Of a stretch of DNA of 64,000 nt, positions 28,231 through 38,351 are shown piece after piece; within the stretch, counting starts at the first letter, position 1, and the number at the start of each line of letters is the position of its first letter. This DNA is from Aquimarina rhabdastrellae. GTDB taxonomy: Bacteria; Bacteroidota; Bacteroidia; Flavobacteriales; Flavobacteriaceae. Under the pieces are notes generated by a model. The model ran no database searches, had not been told where the DNA came from, and worked only from the letters and a program-made list of their open reading frames with translations. The translations under genes were made by a program, and so were the position numbers. The DNA is taken from assembly GCA_947387485.1 (NCBI GenBank), contig CANDNT010000001.1, positions 434,001 to 498,000 of the forward strand, written 5' to 3'.

Positions 28231-29511
28231 ATGCCCATAACAGCCAATAATCCCGATAGAAAAACCTGGATTGAAACACCTGAGCATACTGATTTCCCTA
28301 TACAAAACATTCCGTTTGGAGTTTTCCTTACTAGAGACGATATTATTACTATAGGTACACGTATAGGTGATACTGCAATTGATCTAGGAGCACTTCATCA
28401 ATTAGGTTATTTTGAAGGTATTCCTCTTACTGATGATATTTTCCTTCAAGATTCCTTAAACGACTTCATTTCTGATGGTAAAAAGACCTGGAGATTAGTT
28501 CGTAATAGAATAGCCGATATATTTGATAATACAAATCCTAGTTTAAGAGATAATGAAGACCATCGTAAAGTAGTTCTCTTCTCTTTAGACGAAATCGAGA
28601 TGCAGTTACCTGTTCAAGTAGGTGATTATACAGATTTTTATAGTAGTAAAGAACACGCTACTAATGTAGGTACGATGTTTAGAGATCCAGAAAATGCTTT
28701 ATTACCTAACTGGTTACACATTCCTGTAGCATATCACGGTCGTAGTAGTTCTATTATTCCTTCTGGAATTCCTGTTCATCGCCCTCAAGGTCAAAAATTA
28801 CCTAACGGTGCAACAGAACCTATTTTTGGACCATCTCGTTTAGTTGATTTTGAATTAGAAATGGCTTTTATTACTACAGATGCAAACCATTTAGGAGAAC
28901 CTATTCCTATAGAAGAAGCCGAAGATTATATTTTTGGTCTAGTTCTTTTTAATGATTGGAGTGCTCGTGATATTCAAAAATGGGAATATGTCCCTTTAGG
29001 GCCATTCTTAGCCAAAAACTTTGCTTCTTCGATCTCTTGTTGGATTGTTACTTTGGATGCTTTAGAACCATATCGTACAGAAAGCCCTAAGCCTATCAAA
29101 CCTGTATTACCTTATTTACAATATGAAGGAAAAAAGAGCTTTGATATCAACTTAGAAGTTAGTATTCAACCTGAAGGAAAAGCTGAAACTGTTGTTTCTA
29201 CATCTAATTTCAAACATATGTATTGGAATATGGCACAACAATTAGCACATCATACTGTTAATGGTTGTCCTGTTAACTCTGGTGATATGATGGGTAGCGG
29301 TACTATTTCTGGTCCTACACCTGATTCTTATGGTTCTATGCTAGAATTATCATGGAGAGGTGAAAAACCTGTAAAGTTAAATGAAGGTGGTGATCGTAAA
29401 TTTATCGAAGATAATGATACAGTAATCATTCGTGGTCATTGTGAGAAAAATGGTGTACGCATAGGTTTTGGAGAAGTATCTACAAAACTGCTTCCTATCT
29501 TTAAAAAATAA
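28231..29511 (+). CDS. fahA: Fumarylacetoacetase
   Basis: About 426 residues. It catalyses the last step of tyrosine and homogentisate breakdown, splitting fumarylacetoacetate into fumarate and acetoacetate. The signature DFYSSKEHATNVGTMFRD contains the catalytic histidine, and the metal- and substrate-binding regions VDFELEMAFI and NDWSARDIQ are intact. The frame opens at 28189, but the ATG at 28231 (MPITANNPDRKTW) fits the family start and lies after the candidate promoter, so I chose it. Other homogentisate pathway genes are not in the window. A terminator follows. Confidence 0.95.
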   Translation: MPITANNPDRKTWIETPEHTDFPIQNIPFGVFLTRDDIITIGTRIGDTAIDLGALHQLGYFEGIPLTDDIFLQDSLNDFISDGKKTWRLVRNRIADIFDNTNPSLRDNEDHRKVVLFSLDEIEMQLPVQVGDYTDFYSSKEHATNVGTMFRDPENALLPNWLHIPVAYHGRSSSIIPSGIPVHRPQGQKLPNGATEPIFGPSRLVDFELEMAFITTDANHLGEPIPIEEAEDYIFGLVLFNDWSARDIQKWEYVPLGPFLAKNFASSISCWIVTLDALEPYRTESPKPIKPVLPYLQYEGKKSFDINLEVSIQPEGKAETVVSTSNFKHMYWNMAQQLAHHTVNGCPVNSGDMMGSGTISGPTPDSYGSMLELSWRGEKPVKLNEGGDRKFIEDNDTVIIRGHCEKNGVRIGFGEVSTKLLPIFKK

Positions 29512-29539
29512 AACTATTGTTTTAGATCATATTAAGATT

Positions 29540-29572
29540 AAACCTTGAACATTAATTGTTCAAGGTTTTTTT
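29540..29572 (+). terminator. Rho-independent terminator after fahA
   Basis: An 11 to 12-base-pair perfect stem (AACCTTGAACA with TGTTCAAGGTT), a 5-base loop and a T-run of seven. Confidence 0.92.
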
Positions 29573-29633
29573 ATTTAATTTTGGCATCGTAATTGAATCA
29601 TGAGTATGACTATTACTCATAAGCCCAAATTTT

Positions 29634-30827
29634 ATGAAAAAACAACTACTCCTATTTTATATTTCTATTTGCTTTTTAGTTTCTTGTAGTAGCGTAAAAC
29701 AAACTGAAAAGGCTTTAAATACAGGGAACTATGACGAAGCTATTGCTATTGCTATTCAAAAACTACGTACTAATAAGGCCAAAAAGAACAAGCAACCTTA
29801 TATTCAAATGTTAGAACAGGCTTATGCAAAAGTTGTAACTCGTGATATAGATCATATCACTTATCTTAAAAAAGAGGGTAATAATGCTAATCTTGAGCGT
29901 ATCTATAATGCCTATCTAAAATTACAACATCGTCAAGAACAAATTAAACCTTTACTACCACTACATTTAATTGAGCAAAATAGAAATGCTAATTTTAAAA
30001 TGGTAAATTATACTCAAGATCTTCTTGATACTAAAAAGGCTTTGTCTACTTATTTATACAATAATGCATTATCCGTATTAAATAATGCTCGCAATAAAAA
30101 TGATTATCGCTTGGCTTATGATGATTTTAAATATTTGGATAATATCACACCTAACTATAAAGATGTTCGCCAATTAATTGACGAAGCTCATTATAAGGGT
30201 ACTGACTTTGTTATTGTAGCCATGAGTAATCAAACGGATATGATTATTCCTGAGCGATTAGAAAGTGATTTACTTAATTTTAGTACATATGGGCTTAATG
30301 ATCTATGGACTGTTTATCATAGTCAAGAAGCTCCACAAACATCTTATGATTATCGCATGAACGTAGATTTACGTGAAATCAACATATCTCCCGAGCGTAT
30401 TAGAGAGCGCTATCTAGAAAAAGAGAAAGTGATCAAAGATGGTTGGGAATATCTACTAGATGAAAATGGTGACCCTGTACTAGATGAAAATGGTAAGAAA
30501 ATAAAAGTTGACAAAACAAAAAAGGTGTATTGTGAATACTTTGAATTTATTCAATCCAAAGCGGTTAATGTAGTAGGTAATGTGAATTACATTAATCTGC
30601 GTTCTCAACAATTACTAGATAATTTCCCATTAGCTAGTGAATTTGTCTTTGAACATACTTATGCTAATCATCGTGGAGATAAACGTGCATTAGATAAAGA
30701 TTTATTACAGTTTATAACGTTAAGAGAAGTTCCTTTTCCTAGTAATGAGCAAATGGTTTATGATACTGCCGAAGATTTAAAAGCTAAATTAAAACATATT
30801 ATTACTACCTATCAATTTAATAAGTAG
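29634..30827 (+). CDS. Lipoprotein of unknown function with TPR-like N-terminal part
   Basis: A 397-residue protein with a signal peptide and lipobox ending at Cys18 (LVSCSS). The first 100 residues look TPR-like (EKALNTGNYDEAIAIAIQKL), and the middle is helical and charged. A repeated element DENGDPVLDENGKK lies near residues 277-290, and the C-terminal part is mixed. I do not recognise a named family, though proteins of this look occur widely in Flavobacteriia. It is likely periplasm-facing on the outer membrane. It is followed by alkB 14 bases downstream and may share its transcript. Confidence 0.7.
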   Translation: MKKQLLLFYISICFLVSCSSVKQTEKALNTGNYDEAIAIAIQKLRTNKAKKNKQPYIQMLEQAYAKVVTRDIDHITYLKKEGNNANLERIYNAYLKLQHRQEQIKPLLPLHLIEQNRNANFKMVNYTQDLLDTKKALSTYLYNNALSVLNNARNKNDYRLAYDDFKYLDNITPNYKDVRQLIDEAHYKGTDFVIVAMSNQTDMIIPERLESDLLNFSTYGLNDLWTVYHSQEAPQTSYDYRMNVDLREINISPERIRERYLEKEKVIKDGWEYLLDENGDPVLDENGKKIKVDKTKKVYCEYFEFIQSKAVNVVGNVNYINLRSQQLLDNFPLASEFVFEHTYANHRGDKRALDKDLLQFITLREVPFPSNEQMVYDTAEDLKAKLKHIITTYQFNK

Positions 30828-30841
30828 TATAAATTATCACA

Positions 30842-31441
30842 ATGGATTTATTTAATACCGACATACCCAGAAACTTATTACATCAAGATGGTATTGTACA
30901 GTATTATGGTCCTATTGTTTCAAAACAACAAGCCGATTCGTATTTACATCACTTATTAAATACTATTGAATGGAAAAATGATGAAGCTATTGTTTTTGGC
31001 AAACGTATCATTACTAAACGTAAAGTAGCATGGTATGGTAGTAAACCTTTTTCATATACCTATTCTAATGTTACAAAACATGCTTTACCATGGACTCCTA
31101 CACTTCTAGAATTAAAAACTCTTATAGAAGAAAAAACAGGAGAAACATTTAACTCTTGCCTTTTAAATCTATATCACAATGGTTCTGAAGGTATGGCTTG
31201 GCATAGTGATGCCGAAAAAGATTTAAAAAAAGATGGTACTATAGCTTCACTAAGTTTTGGAGCGGTTAGGAAGTTCTCTTTTAAACATAAACAATCAAAA
31301 GCTACTGTTTCAACGATCTTAGATCATGGTAGTTTACTTATCATGGCTGGAACAACACAAACGCATTGGTTACATAGGTTACCTCCTACCAAAAAAGTAT
31401 TGACTCCGAGAGTTAATCTTACTTTTAGAACGATTGTTTGA
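30842..31441 (+). CDS. alkB: AlkB-family alpha-ketoglutarate-dependent DNA/RNA repair dioxygenase
   Basis: A 199-residue protein of the AlkB2/ALKBH2-like class, which removes alkyl groups from N1-methyladenine and N3-methylcytosine using Fe(II) and 2-oxoglutarate. The iron ligands are visible: His121 and Asp123 in AWHSDAE, and His178 in THWLHRLPP. The 2-oxoglutarate-binding arginines are likely Arg190 and Arg196 in PRVNLTFR. It follows the lipoprotein gene closely and is ended by a perfect palindrome. A damage-inducible promoter is not evident. Confidence 0.93.
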   Translation: MDLFNTDIPRNLLHQDGIVQYYGPIVSKQQADSYLHHLLNTIEWKNDEAIVFGKRIITKRKVAWYGSKPFSYTYSNVTKHALPWTPTLLELKTLIEEKTGETFNSCLLNLYHNGSEGMAWHSDAEKDLKKDGTIASLSFGAVRKFSFKHKQSKATVSTILDHGSLLIMAGTTQTHWLHRLPPTKKVLTPRVNLTFRTIV

Positions 31442-31477
31442 TCATTAAATATATATATATAAAAGTTTTAATTATAA

Positions 31478-31503
31478 AAAAGGGATGCAAATGCATCCCT
31501 TTT
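31478..31503. terminator. Bidirectional terminator between alkB and ychF
   Basis: The AAAAGGGATGCA arm pairs perfectly with TGCATCCCTTTT, separated by only two bases, which in practice gives a small loop. Flanking A/T runs allow use in both directions. Confidence 0.88.
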
Positions 31504-31527
31504 CAATTTATATTTTGTTCTTATCTC

Positions 31528-32622
31528 TTAAACGTTAAATAAGAAATGCATTACATCTCCATCACTCACCACATAAGCTTTACCTTCAACACTTAGTTTC
31601 CCAGCTTCTTTTACTTTGGCTTCGCTTCCATATTCAATATAATCATCATATTTGATTACTTCTGCTCTAATAAATCCTTTCTCAAAGTCTGTGTGAATTA
31701 CTCCTGCTGCTTGTGGTGCCGTAGAACCTATATTAATAGTCCATGCTCTTACTTCTTTCACTCCTGCTGTAAAATAAGTTTGTTGGTTCAATAATTTATA
31801 AGCTGCACGAATTAGCACAGAAGATCCTGGCTCTTCTAATCCCATATCTTGTAAGAACATTTGACGCTCTTCATAATCTTCTAACTCAGTAATATCTGCT
31901 TCTGTACCTACTGCTAATACAATAACTTCTGCATTCTCGTTTGCTACATTAGCTTTTACCTGTTCTACATAATCGTTACCAGAAACAGCCGATCCTTCGT
32001 CTACATTACATACATATAATACTGGTTTATCTGTAATAAATTGTAATGGTTTTACAAAAGCTTCATGATCATCTTCAGATACTTCTACTGCTCTAACAGA
32101 AACTCCAGACTCTAATCCTTCTTTCAGCTTTAATAAAACTTCTTGTTCTTTTATCGCTTCTTTATTTCCAGTTTTTGCAGCTCTCTTTACTTTTTCTAGT
32201 TTTTTATCTACCGTTTCTAGATCTTTTAATTGAAGTTCTATATCGATAGTTTCTTTATCTCTTATTGGGTCTACTGATCCATCTACATGCACTACATTGT
32301 CATTATCAAAACAACGTAATACATGAATAATCGCATCAGTTTCACGAATATTTCCTAAAAATTGGTTTCCTAAACCTTCACCTTTACTCGCTCCTTTTAC
32401 TAACCCTGCAATATCAACAATTTCTACAGTAGCAGGAATCACGCGTTCTGGATTAACTAATTCTTCAAGTTTTTTTAATCTAGGGTCTGGTACATTTACT
32501 ACTCCTATATTAGGTTCGATAGTACAAAAGGGAAAATTTGCACTCTGTGCTTTTGCATTTGATAAACAATTAAAAAGGGTGGATTTTCCTACATTTGGTA
32601 ATCCTACAATTCCTGCTTTCAT
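31528..32622 (-). CDS. ychF: Redox-regulated ATPase/GTPase YchF
   Basis: A 364-residue OBG-family P-loop protein with GLPNVGKST at 7-15, a DIAGLVKGASKGEGLGN switch region and a C-terminal TGS domain. YchF (OLA1) binds ribosomes and prefers ATP; it is involved in stress response and translation control. The length and motifs match the family completely. It ends in the bidirectional terminator shared with alkB, and its start is 129 bases from the end of pfkA, which is on the same strand upstream. Confidence 0.97.
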   Translation of the reverse strand: MKAGIVGLPNVGKSTLFNCLSNAKAQSANFPFCTIEPNIGVVNVPDPRLKKLEELVNPERVIPATVEIVDIAGLVKGASKGEGLGNQFLGNIRETDAIIHVLRCFDNDNVVHVDGSVDPIRDKETIDIELQLKDLETVDKKLEKVKRAAKTGNKEAIKEQEVLLKLKEGLESGVSVRAVEVSEDDHEAFVKPLQFITDKPVLYVCNVDEGSAVSGNDYVEQVKANVANENAEVIVLAVGTEADITELEDYEERQMFLQDMGLEEPGSSVLIRAAYKLLNQQTYFTAGVKEVRAWTINIGSTAPQAAGVIHTDFEKGFIRAEVIKYDDYIEYGSEAKVKEAGKLSVEGKAYVVSDGDVMHFLFNV

Positions 32623-32751
32623 AATCTATAATATTGTGATACTTGCACTAAGTTATTCGTGTCTTGTTCTTTTTTTCAAGCTGCAAAGATACTTTTTATG
32701 TATGAGCTACAAAAATAGATTTTAAGTATCCTTACTGTCTCTTAAAAATAT

Positions 32752-33738
32752 CTAGATCGATAGTATATCTGAGATACGTAATAACTCTTTATTTATCGTA
32801 TGTTCTCCTTTTAATCCTGTTTCAAAATCGCATGTAGCAACTTCGTTATTAAGCAGTCCTACCATAAGGTTTTTCTTTCCGTCTAATAACAATTCTACTG
32901 CTTTTACACACAATCTACTTGCTAGCGTACGATCAAAACAAGTAGGCGTTCCTCCTCTTTGCATATGCCCTAAAACGGTAACACGTACGTCATAATCTGG
33001 TAAATTCTCGGTTACATAATCGGCTAATTCATATACGTTTTTACCTATTTTATCTCCTTCACTAACTACTACTATACTAGAAGATTTCCCAGAACGTTTA
33101 CTACGTTTTAAGGATTCTAGTAAGCGATCTAATCCCAAATCTTCTTCTGGGATCAATATTTCTTCAGCCCCAGCTCCTACACCACTGTTAAGTGCTATAA
33201 AACCTGCATCACGCCCCATTACCTCAACAAAGAATAATCTATTGTGAGAACTTGCTGTATCTCTAATTTTATCAATTGCAGTTACTACTGTGTTTAATGC
33301 AGTATCATATCCTATAGTAAAATTAGTTCCTGCGATATCATTATCTATTGTTCCTGGTACTCCTATCACAGGAATATCATGCTCTTCACTAAAAATTTGC
33401 CCTCCTGTAAATGTTCCATCTCCTCCAATCAATACCATAGCATCTACACCAGCTTCTTTTAAACTATCGGCTGCACGTTGTCTTCCTTCTTTTGTACGAA
33501 ATTCTTGTGATCTGGCAGATTTTAAGATAGTCCCTCCTCTACTGATTATATTTTGAACACTACGAGCATTCATCGTGATATAATCACCTTCAATCATTCC
33601 TTGATATCCTCTATAAAATCCCACACATCTAATGTGATAATATGCGCAAGTACGCACCACGGCTCTAATAGCAGCGTTCATACCAGGAGCATCTCCACCA
33701 GAAGTAATAACTCCTATTGTTTTTATTTTTTTTGCCAT
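32752..33738 (-). CDS. pfkA: ATP-dependent 6-phosphofructokinase
   Basis: A 328-residue glycolytic enzyme that phosphorylates fructose-6-phosphate to fructose-1,6-bisphosphate. Key segments are ITSGGDAPGMN near the start, GGDGTFTGG at 105-113, the catalytic TIDND at 130-134 and MGRDAGF at 174-180. The GGDGT form, with glycine after the second Gly-Asp, is the ATP-using type rather than the pyrophosphate type. It has its own promoter region after tamB, which is 78 bases upstream on the same strand. Confidence 0.97.
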   Translation of the reverse strand: MAKKIKTIGVITSGGDAPGMNAAIRAVVRTCAYYHIRCVGFYRGYQGMIEGDYITMNARSVQNIISRGGTILKSARSQEFRTKEGRQRAADSLKEAGVDAMVLIGGDGTFTGGQIFSEEHDIPVIGVPGTIDNDIAGTNFTIGYDTALNTVVTAIDKIRDTASSHNRLFFVEVMGRDAGFIALNSGVGAGAEEILIPEEDLGLDRLLESLKRSKRSGKSSSIVVVSEGDKIGKNVYELADYVTENLPDYDVRVTVLGHMQRGGTPTCFDRTLASRLCVKAVELLLDGKKNLMVGLLNNEVATCDFETGLKGEHTINKELLRISDILSI

Positions 33739-33815
33739 ATATTTCTTTACTTATCGTAAAACTATCAAAGTTTTATAATATAATACTACTTCTTATTTTA
33801 AATAACTGGAATATG

Positions 33816-36800
33816 CTAATTGTCTTTAGGTCCAAAATTGATAAATGGTGTATCTTTTAATAGTGAATCCTTTGCTTTTATTTTGGCCGAATCAATTTTT
33901 TCTTCTTTTGCTTTTTCCTTTGCTTTCTTTTTCTTGGATTTAAAAACTTTATCCATTAATTCTCCAAAGTTATCAAAGTCTACAGAGTATGATAATCCTG
34001 CTCCTTGTTTATATCCTTCATTTTCTCCTATATACTGAATATCATTTTCTCTATTAAATATTTTTCCTCTTAATGTTCCCTCTTCATTAAATAAATATTC
34101 TACTTCTACATTACCTACGACTACAGATTCACTAACTCCTCCTACCGGAACCCCTACACGTCCATTAATCAAAATTCTATTATTGATTTGTGTAGATATG
34201 GTTACCCCAAATCTATCTGCTGTCTCTTGATCTTGTACTCGATCTCCTTGCACATAGTTTAATCCTATCTGAAATTTATCGTCTTCTCCAGAGAAAATTC
34301 CGTTTACCAAACTCGAAGCACGTTCTACTAAGTTTCCTGTAATTGCATTTTGCCCTACAGTAAGATCACTATAAAATTGTCCTTGAGTTAATAAGGATAA
34401 GGCTTGTAATTCTCTTCTTGACCTGTCATCCAACTGGTATTGAATTTCACTTTCGACTACCGAACTTAAATTAGGAAATTCAATCTGGAAGTTAAGATCT
34501 GGTTGAATTAACTCTCCTTCTAATTGTACTACTACTTCTACAGGAACTTTTCTATTTACAGAAGCATTTTCTAATAATACTGCTGGATTTGCTTCAGTTT
34601 TATATATTGCGCTCAAATCTAATACTGCTCTAGTAGGGCTACCATCCCAGTTAATACTTCCTCCAGATCGTACGCTAAATACTTTTTCTAACAGTCCTCT
34701 ATACCTAAAATTGTAAACACCTTCATATGCCACAAAATCCCCCCACATATTAAATTTACCATTGGTGTTAATTTCCATCAATAATGTACCTGCTCCTCTT
34801 CCTTTAAGAGAACTTCCTGTTTCTTTATCTATCACTATTTCAACTTCGGCATCTTCGTCTACATCTAATTCAAATTGTAATTCTAACCCTTTAATTTCTT
34901 CTAATATGATTTCTTTTCCAGCTAATCTAGCTGCTTTTTCTTGAGGACTCAAAAAGTGTATAAAAGTATTATCTCCTAAACTTTCGGTATCGTTAAGCGG
35001 AATTTTAAAAACGGTTCCTTCTTCTGTCTCTGCATTTACATTAATCACTAACTCATCTGTAGGGCCTTTAATTGTTGCTTCACCACTAATAAACCCTGTT
35101 CCATAATACAAAGACTCTTCACTCTCTTGAGTATCTAAAATCATAAAATCTTCTCCGCTGATTTTAAGTCCCATATACCATTTAGAGAAACCTTCGTGTC
35201 TTATATCTCCACCTAAAAGTCCTTGAGTTCCATTCTTAGTATCTGTAAGCCTAATATCATCAAAAATAAATCGTTGATCTTTTAAGAGTACTTGTGCTGG
35301 CTTTCCAAAATTGTAATCCACATTTAAATATGGAATTTTGAGTCCTGCCCCGTCTAGTGCTAAAACTCCATCCATATCTGGGTTTGAATAATCTCCAGTG
35401 ATTTTTACATCTCCTGAGACATATCCTCTCAAATCTTCTAATACGATTCCGCCTAAATCACTAAATCCTGAGATATCAAAACTATTTAAAGTAACATCTA
35501 GGTCTATCTTTTTTTGGTTATCACTTACATCTACATAACCATTTGCAGATAGTTTTTTTGTGATACCATGAATCAATTCTGTATTGACGCTGTATTGTGT
35601 TAAAGATTCACTCCCAGTAACATTTACATTTAATGTACCTAAAGGGGATTCATTTACTTTTAAATCATTGATTGTTATTGTTGAGCTAGGAAAATATCCA
35701 TTCTCGTCTTGCAATACTTTTAATTCTCCTTCAACGATTCCGTATATATCAAGGTTTTCTATACTTGGCGTAATTTTATGTAAATCTACTCCTTTAAAAA
35801 GCCCTTTTATATCTTTATAATTCTTGCCTTTTAAAATTCCTTCTACTCTTACTTCTTCATCTTTATAATTAAAGGTAATTGGTTTTATTATAACATCATT
35901 AAAGTCATTCTCAAATATGATCTTATTATTCTCTTGATCATTATTAGCATTAGCAAACCATGTATAATTTTTAAATGTCAGATCAGATTTGCGAATTCCT
36001 AGCACAGACCTATTATCTTCGTTAATAGTATGATATATACTTAAATCGTATTTATCTCTATTGAGTTTACCTCCTTTAAATTCGGAGTGCATGAATAAGG
36101 TGTCTCTCAATGTCACATTAATCAAGCTAAAATCTGCTATATCATACACACCAGATTTAATACTATCAACAGCCACATACGTATTAAATAATGGGTTTTT
36201 ATTATCTATCTGTACATCTATTTTATGTAAGATATTTTTAAAGGCTTTTATTTGAGGGGACTTAAAAGTTAATTTAAATTCTGATTCGTCACTTTCTACT
36301 TTTCCTCTTACAAATGTATTAGGTGCTAATTCTATTTCTGGAAAAAAGACTTCTACAATCTTATTATATACATTAAAATTAAATTCCATTAATTGGTTAT
36401 CTGTAAACTCTGTAGCTTCAAAGTTTGTATATAAGCTTCCTATCGAATTGCGGAATAAATGATACACATTTTTAAACTTAAAAACTCCTTTTACATAACC
36501 ATCTATAATATCTGGACTGTTTACTTTTATAGTTCTAACATTATCTTCAGAGAAACTTGATATTACATCAAAATCTTCAAAATAATAATTCCCATTTTGG
36601 TTTTTGTATAAGGTTTTAGAGAAAGATATGGTTCCGTATGCATCGTCTAATGATGATCCTTTAACATTCATTATCACATCTCCTTCAAACAAAGAAATAC
36701 TATCACGTTCTACAAGGTTTAACGCATTTAAATTGGCATAATCTACATTGGCAGTAAAATCATAGTTATCTACTGTTTCTGACAAATCTGCTATACCATT

Positions 36801-38348
36801 GAATAAAAATTTAAGATTAGGATCGTCACATGTAAGTTTACCATCAAAAACTTCATCCTTCAGATTTCCTAATACTTTTATATTAGTATAATTATATTCA
36901 TTAAACTCAAGTTTGTCTATAAACCCTTCTAATTTAGTATCTAAGCTATTTAATGTAAATCCTTTTCCGTCAACATCTAAGTTAAAGGTGGATTTTCCTA
37001 AAATCTCTTTTCCTGATAATGCTCCTAGATTAAAATCATTAACGATAAGGTTACCATTATACAAGACATTTTCTCCTTGATCTATATCACTCATTAAGAC
37101 AAAGGCAGATGCCCTTCCAAGTCTAGAATGAATATCCATATCAATATCTACAGTTGTTGTTGTCACTTCTGCATTACCAGAAAACCTTACATTTCCTAAT
37201 TGGTATAATTGCTTTGGTAATGAATTCCCAAGTACTTTTGGCATTAGATTTACCAAATCATAATAGTTGGTAGTTAAGTTAGAGAAATCACCTTCTAATT
37301 TAAATAAACTAGCATCCTTAATCACATTTCTAATAATCACATCTCCTTCTATGATAGATCTATCAAGTCCTTCTATATGCAGGTTTTTTAATTTGAAATT
37401 ATTTAAGGTTCCTATCAATTCTGTATGACGTACTTCTAAATCATGCCCTTTTCCAAAACCTTTATAAAAAGGATATAAATCATTAGTAGAAACTTCAGCT
37501 TTGTCAAATATAGCATCGATTTGAACTTTATTTTCAAAATCACTAAAATCTCCTGGTTTAAAACTAAAATTAATTTCTCCTTCGATATTTGAACTTGGAG
37601 TCAAGAGTTGTAGCTCTTTAAAAAGCATTTCTTTAGCTGTAATTTTGAATTTGGTTTTCAAATTAGATACAGATAGGTTCCTATGATCATTAAAAGCTAA
37701 TACATTAGTCTGTATAGAAAAATCTTCTCCATCAAGCAAAATCGATTCTGCATCAATAGTTATATCTTTTAATAATAGTATATCTGAGGTTTTTAAATTC
37801 TCATTAATAAAATTATAGCGTCCCTTTGTTAAATCTAAATGAGATGCTGTAAGTATAAATGGGGTTGTTGATTTAGGTTTCTTTTGTTTACTATTAAACT
37901 TTCGTATAAAAGTCATTAGATTATCACTAGATTCTTCTTTATAAACTTTCATATTCATAAAAAAATCTTCTATAGTAACATCTCCTAATTCGGCTTTTCC
38001 GCTATTAATTTTTCTAAGATTCAATACCGAGGTCTCAATACTACCTGCATAGATTAGCGTATCTTGGTGATGGTCTCTTATTAAAACTCCTCCCAAATCA
38101 ACTGTTCCTGTAAATCCTAAACTTATTTTATCTACTTGAATTTCTACACCAAATTCATCTTGAAGATAATTGGTAACTTTTTTACCAATAAAAGTCTGCA
38201 CACCAGACAGTGAAAACAACAATATGAGTAATAAAAATAGTAGTAGAATCCCTACTATTATTCTCAACAATATTTTCTTTAGTTTTTTGATACGCTTTAT
38301 TGTTTTAACTTTGCTGACAATATTAACAATTTCTATGCCCTTTTCCAC
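33816..38348 (-). CDS. tamB: TamB/DUF490 translocation and assembly module protein
   Basis: About 1510 residues: a membrane anchor near the N-terminus (about 28-50), then a very long, repetitive beta-rich region, then the conserved C-terminal TamB domain (with DLNFQIEFPNLSS and the end region VVGNVEVEYLFN). TamB proteins span the periplasm and are proposed to act as lipid-transfer bridges or with outer-membrane BamA-like partners. There is no ATG in the N-terminal region; a TTG at 38363 or a GTG at 38348 are possible starts. I prefer GTG, which avoids overlap with the divergent tsaD start at 38352. The two genes thus start nearly back to back. Confidence 0.85.
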   Translation of the reverse strand: MEKGIEIVNIVSKVKTIKRIKKLKKILLRIIVGILLLFLLLILLFSLSGVQTFIGKKVTNYLQDEFGVEIQVDKISLGFTGTVDLGGVLIRDHHQDTLIYAGSIETSVLNLRKINSGKAELGDVTIEDFFMNMKVYKEESSDNLMTFIRKFNSKQKKPKSTTPFILTASHLDLTKGRYNFINENLKTSDILLLKDITIDAESILLDGEDFSIQTNVLAFNDHRNLSVSNLKTKFKITAKEMLFKELQLLTPSSNIEGEINFSFKPGDFSDFENKVQIDAIFDKAEVSTNDLYPFYKGFGKGHDLEVRHTELIGTLNNFKLKNLHIEGLDRSIIEGDVIIRNVIKDASLFKLEGDFSNLTTNYYDLVNLMPKVLGNSLPKQLYQLGNVRFSGNAEVTTTTVDIDMDIHSRLGRASAFVLMSDIDQGENVLYNGNLIVNDFNLGALSGKEILGKSTFNLDVDGKGFTLNSLDTKLEGFIDKLEFNEYNYTNIKVLGNLKDEVFDGKLTCDDPNLKFLFNGIADLSETVDNYDFTANVDYANLNALNLVERDSISLFEGDVIMNVKGSSLDDAYGTISFSKTLYKNQNGNYYFEDFDVISSFSEDNVRTIKVNSPDIIDGYVKGVFKFKNVYHLFRNSIGSLYTNFEATEFTDNQLMEFNFNVYNKIVEVFFPEIELAPNTFVRGKVESDESEFKLTFKSPQIKAFKNILHKIDVQIDNKNPLFNTYVAVDSIKSGVYDIADFSLINVTLRDTLFMHSEFKGGKLNRDKYDLSIYHTINEDNRSVLGIRKSDLTFKNYTWFANANNDQENNKIIFENDFNDVIIKPITFNYKDEEVRVEGILKGKNYKDIKGLFKGVDLHKITPSIENLDIYGIVEGELKVLQDENGYFPSSTITINDLKVNESPLGTLNVNVTGSESLTQYSVNTELIHGITKKLSANGYVDVSDNQKKIDLDVTLNSFDISGFSDLGGIVLEDLRGYVSGDVKITGDYSNPDMDGVLALDGAGLKIPYLNVDYNFGKPAQVLLKDQRFIFDDIRLTDTKNGTQGLLGGDIRHEGFSKWYMGLKISGEDFMILDTQESEESLYYGTGFISGEATIKGPTDELVINVNAETEEGTVFKIPLNDTESLGDNTFIHFLSPQEKAARLAGKEIILEEIKGLELQFELDVDEDAEVEIVIDKETGSSLKGRGAGTLLMEINTNGKFNMWGDFVAYEGVYNFRYRGLLEKVFSVRSGGSINWDGSPTRAVLDLSAIYKTEANPAVLLENASVNRKVPVEVVVQLEGELIQPDLNFQIEFPNLSSVVESEIQYQLDDRSRRELQALSLLTQGQFYSDLTVGQNAITGNLVERASSLVNGIFSGEDDKFQIGLNYVQGDRVQDQETADRFGVTISTQINNRILINGRVGVPVGGVSESVVVGNVEVEYLFNEEGTLRGKIFNRENDIQYIGENEGYKQGAGLSYSVDFDNFGELMDKVFKSKKKKAKEKAKEEKIDSAKIKAKDSLLKDTPFINFGPKDN

Positions 38349-38351
38349 GTA